The position numbers and the translations under genes were made by a program. From positions 22,781,265 to 22,845,264 of the forward strand of contig NC_092573.1 of the NCBI RefSeq assembly GCF_037975245.1: a stretch of 64,000 bases of DNA, read 5' to 3'. The notes below the pieces were generated by a model. The model was not told the origin of the DNA. It did no database searches and saw only the letters and a program-made list of their open reading frames with translations. Positions 60,530 through 64,000 of the stretch are shown here, one piece after another (within the stretch, counting starts at the first letter, position 1; each line of letters starts with the position of its first letter). Source of the DNA: Apostichopus japonicus (lineage: Eukaryota; Echinodermata; Holothuroidea; Aspidochirotida; Stichopodidae).

Positions 60530-62403
60530 TGAATCGGCTGATACCTTACATTATGCAGATATGGTACACTTTTATCCATGACTATAGGCCTATGATTATT
60601 TGTGTACCCCTCATGTCATGTACCCTTCTTGTACCGCTTCTGCCTTCTAAATTTCATCACGTGATACTGTTTATGAGTATTTAATAACCTTCTTTGAGCA
60701 GGTAAAGGTGTAACCGGCGGTCAATTCACTTCATAGCATAGCAATATGCACCATAAGCCTATACCGTATGTAGCCCTATATACATATTACATGATGTGAT
60801 AATAACACTACGCATACGTGCATTTGCACCACCTTCGAACCGCAGAGAAGTAGTCGGGTATTAAAGGTACTTTGTATAGGCCCCAAATTATAGCACGCTA
60901 TAATTGCTAGAAGTTTTCAAAAAGTACTTTCCTGGAGGTCTTTACTCCCCAAATCGTTCTCAGACATTTTTAAGGAACACACAAGATGACTGACTGTCCC
61001 AGTGTGGAAAATTTCCTCGAAGGTTGTAATAAAAACAGTTTATGAAGTTTGACCAAGGGTGACCATATTTTAATATCTAGCATATTTGGGTCCAATGGCT
61101 TGATATTGTTTCAGAAACTGCTGTTTTCGCAAGAAAGTTAATGTTAGCTCTATCGTGGACCCCGAAAAACAACAAATATTTCAAGTTACAGTTAAACGAA
61201 CTGGACTATACTGTAACTGGTAATCCGTAGTTAAATTTATTTTTACAAAAAGAAGTTTTTCTTCATTTTCTCTAGCAGCAATGTGATTGATGATATTAGT
61301 AAATTTTGTACTCAAGTATGTTCGCTGCAGGAAACTCTAAGTTGCAAACACAGCTTACAAAGTTAAGATCGAATCGGCCAGATTGGAAGAAACACATTGT
61401 GTAATGGCGGTTACTAAAAAGGCGGACAATTTGTTTATATTTTATTTAGCCATAAACGAGGCCGTTTTGGGTGTGTGTGGGTGCGTGCTAGATGTCTTGC
61501 TACTTGGCAAGGTCATATTAAACGATATCATAATAACTGGCTGTTAAAGAAAAAAATGGTGCCAGAGAAAAACATAAATAAAGCAATATAAAAAAAAGTT
61601 GTAACTTTTGTTGTAACCTTGTGAGTCTATATTGTCACAGAAAGTCAGTCAAAGAATACACAAACTTACAGGAAAAATATGTATCATATTGATATTTTAA
61701 AAATTCTCATTAATGTCCTATTAAACATATATAGTTATGTTCAATGGATTTGTTTGCACAAGGAGATCAGAACCAAAATAAAGATATGACTTCACGGTGA
61801 TAAGATCGCCAAGCATTTTTTGTTTTTATTAAGCCATCTTTAAATTTCCTTTGTTTTAGGGGGTTGTGTGTATTTTTTTCTGTCCGAAAGATTCATTTGG
61901 ACATTCTTGTTTAACTTAGACGGAGCTATAAACAGCTCCATGCTTAGACCGAACGATACTTTTGTCTGGTTACCAAGCACTGTTAGTTACTATAGAAACG
62001 CCCGCCTTTTTTTCCACAAGTGAAATTATATATATATAGGTCGTATAATATATAAGTAGGTCGTAAGTGGATTCGCCCTCTGGACTGAAGACTTGTTCTT
62101 ACCATCCAACCATACCCCTGACAATTATCCTACAATAACATTTTTATGATTACTTGGTCACAGTCCAATTGTTCGAGGATTTGGACTCTAAATTGGGTCA
62201 ATTTTGTAGGGTATATGTACCTTCTCATTTCATGGCTAGTCTGTGTGCGCATGGGTCAGTCCTTGGAGTGATTTTGCTGAAAAGAAAACATAGAATCCAC
62301 CACTCTATGTTTTTATCCCTATATTAATTTAATAAAGCATGTTATGGTAAGCAAGGTCAGTTATGCTCTTGTATCGACTTAAGAAATCAGGACAAACCGG
62401 TAT
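60530..62403. other. Non-coding stretch
   Basis: A TA run lies near 62027-62036. No gene recognised; frames are short. Confidence 0.5.
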
Positions 62404-62545
62404 TGAATATGAGATATAGCTCATATAACCGATATAGAATGTATGGTATAAGATATACCAGTACACCGATGTAGAATATGAGACATAACACATATAACCA
62501 ATATAGAACGTATAGACGGTACAGGACATACCGGTAACCCGATAC
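62404..62545 (+). repeat. About 70-bp tandem repeat, two units
   Basis: GAATATGAGATATAGCTCAT at 62404 and GAATATGAGACATAACACAT at 62474 start two units; both continue with CATATAACCRATATAGAAYG and a TATACCAG/CATACCGG end. Short Tyr-rich frames on the minus strand follow from the repeat. Confidence 0.8.
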
Positions 62546-63825
62546 TAGAAATATAATATCCGAGGCATATATCGGACGTGTATGACGAAACACGCCGGCC
62601 TGATGAAAGGAGCTGGGGTACAACCTCGGAAACGGCGATCAATTAGAGGCTCGAGAAAGTATCGGATAAATATAATAATTTATCTTTTTTTTCATATTAT
62701 ATGATTCAAGAAGGGGGGGCCTTTTTAGTGACATAGATTTCTCCTGGCCCAAACTGGCTCTCGATGCCACTGAATACACGGCATGTATCATTATTTGACA
62801 TAAAGTGACGTTAGCAATGTGCAGATGTTAGACATATATCGATAAATGGTTCAATAATACATATTCATGTGTGTAATGCACATACCAATATAGGACATAA
62901 AGTAATGACATAGGACATATATCGCACACGTATACACATCATAGTGGTTTCATAATCCCATAGAAACATATCAACAGTCGATTCTTTTAATTGTTATAGT
63001 AAAATAAGTTGATTATCGGTGTACAAAGAACTGATAATAATCAAAGTGATAATTAAATTCATTTCAATTAAATTTAATCATGTTTGAATTAATTTATTCA
63101 AAATTTGTACCAATTTAGCGTATGTCAAGAACAAAAGTCTTATGTTTTGACACTAAATGAGTATACTGAGGCTTGTTTACTATGTGAGTATATCATCGAC
63201 AACGAGCGTGCGTGGTAAAGACTCCTCCAAAATTAATTACTGGATCACCTGACCTATTCATAATCCAGAAACATTAATATTTTCTTTTGGTTCTGCGTTA
63301 CGAGCACTTTTCAGTCCTCTGAGCCGCCGACAGATGAATCAAGGTTGTTAAATACATGTGATATGTTGTGCACTTTTTGATCAGCCCGGCTAGGTTCATG
63401 TATATATATATATAGCCGGTACATAGTAACCAAAACACGAAGATGAACACTTTCTAATTCATTAACTTGAATGTTAGTTTCATCTTGCTGAGTCCGGCTA
63501 TATAATTCCGGAAAATATATAAAAAAAATATAATGTTTTAACATTATACAGTGAGACCAAGGCGACTTCATAAATATCGTATGAACCAGAAAGTAGTTGT
63601 GTGGGTAGGTGTATTGATATTTACATAACGTGAAGATTAGATCTAATCAGTTAATTAACTAAGCAAAAACTAACTGTGTGACAAGTTTCTTATGATTAAA
63701 AAGGACCATATATTGCGTAGTTGGTCAAAAAGTAGTACAGTTACGGAATCTTTGAGTGAAAAGCTTCAGATCAAGACCCCAACCTGTGAGGATGAACGTT
63801 GTCTCGTAGCAATGACCATAACCCT
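62546..63825. other. Non-coding stretch
   Basis: A TA run lies at about 63398-63414. No gene recognised. Confidence 0.5.
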
Positions 63826-63946
63826 ATAATCATCATCATTATCACTATGATCGTCGTCATCGTCATCATCATCGTCGTCATCGTCATCGTCATCATCATC
63901 GTCGTCATCGTCACCATCATCGTCGTCATCATCGTCATCATCATCA

Positions 63947-63977
<31 letters not shown>

Positions 63978-64000
63978 TGCCATCAACAACATCATCATTA
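63826..64000 (+). repeat. Degenerate (TCATCG)n triplet array at the window edge
   Basis: Mixed TCA, TCG and CAT triplets with many substitutions, including a (CGT)n-like purer stretch at about 63947-63976. It reaches the end of the window, so its true length is unknown. It is the same class as the left block of the 55.3-kb array. Confidence 0.92.

Overview
The window looks like gene-poor nuclear DNA from a multicellular animal. It is AT-rich by eye, has long stop-dense stretches, no operon-like packing of open frames, and carries many microsatellites, minisatellites, truncated non-LTR retrotransposons, tRNA-derived SINEs and small foldback/MITE-like elements. TTAGGG-type units near 32.6 kb and the kinds of LINE and SINE remnants fit a marine invertebrate, perhaps a deuterostome such as an echinoderm. 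That placement is an inference and not secure. No gene could be recognised with confidence, so the window is best read as intergenic or long-intron sequence.

Layout. 1-10 kb: an uninterrupted TATC array of about 213 units (1041-1893), a 30-bp array with a 10-bp sub-period (about 5.96-6.27 kb), a fragment of a foldback MITE (7.07 kb) and a field of degenerate TGATATCA motifs (8.9-9.2 kb). 10-20 kb: almost featureless, with a short motif resembling a retroelement terminus near 12.87 kb and a GC-richer block ending in an AAACT tail near 17.1 kb. 20-35 kb: SINE family A (20.4 and 34.7 kb), two foldback MITEs (22.4 and 24.8 kb, the second inside a 30-bp minisatellite), a 71-bp tandem repeat (26.8 kb), a CAATA pentanucleotide array (31.4-31.8 kb) and a telomere-like minisatellite (32.5-32.8 kb). 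35-45 kb: two 5'-truncated LINE 3' ends (37.6 kb, decayed; 43.3 kb, well preserved), the second directly behind an inverse-orientation copy of the CAATA-type array. 45-64 kb: several minisatellites (46.8, 48.4, 49.5-50.0, 50.1 kb), SINE family B (52.8 kb), two adjacent foldback MITEs (54.6-55.0 kb), a composite triplet array (55.3-55.8 kb), one open frame that might be an exon (56.8-57.2 kb, minus strand), a roughly 290-bp foldback (60.24-60.53 kb) and a second triplet array at the right edge.

No genes here work together as a pathway. The coherent biology is repeat biology: autonomous LINE remnants, the SINEs that would depend on such machinery, non-autonomous foldback elements, and arrays that expanded next to or inside them. 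Searching for a novel gene system (defence, biosynthetic, CRISPR-like) turned up nothing supportable. The most noteworthy signals are the two unrelated foldback families, the 25/31-bp telomere-like satellite whose unit lengths differ by one hexamer, the two-copy tRNA-derived SINE, and the 50-bp minisatellite built from alternating complementary hexamers.
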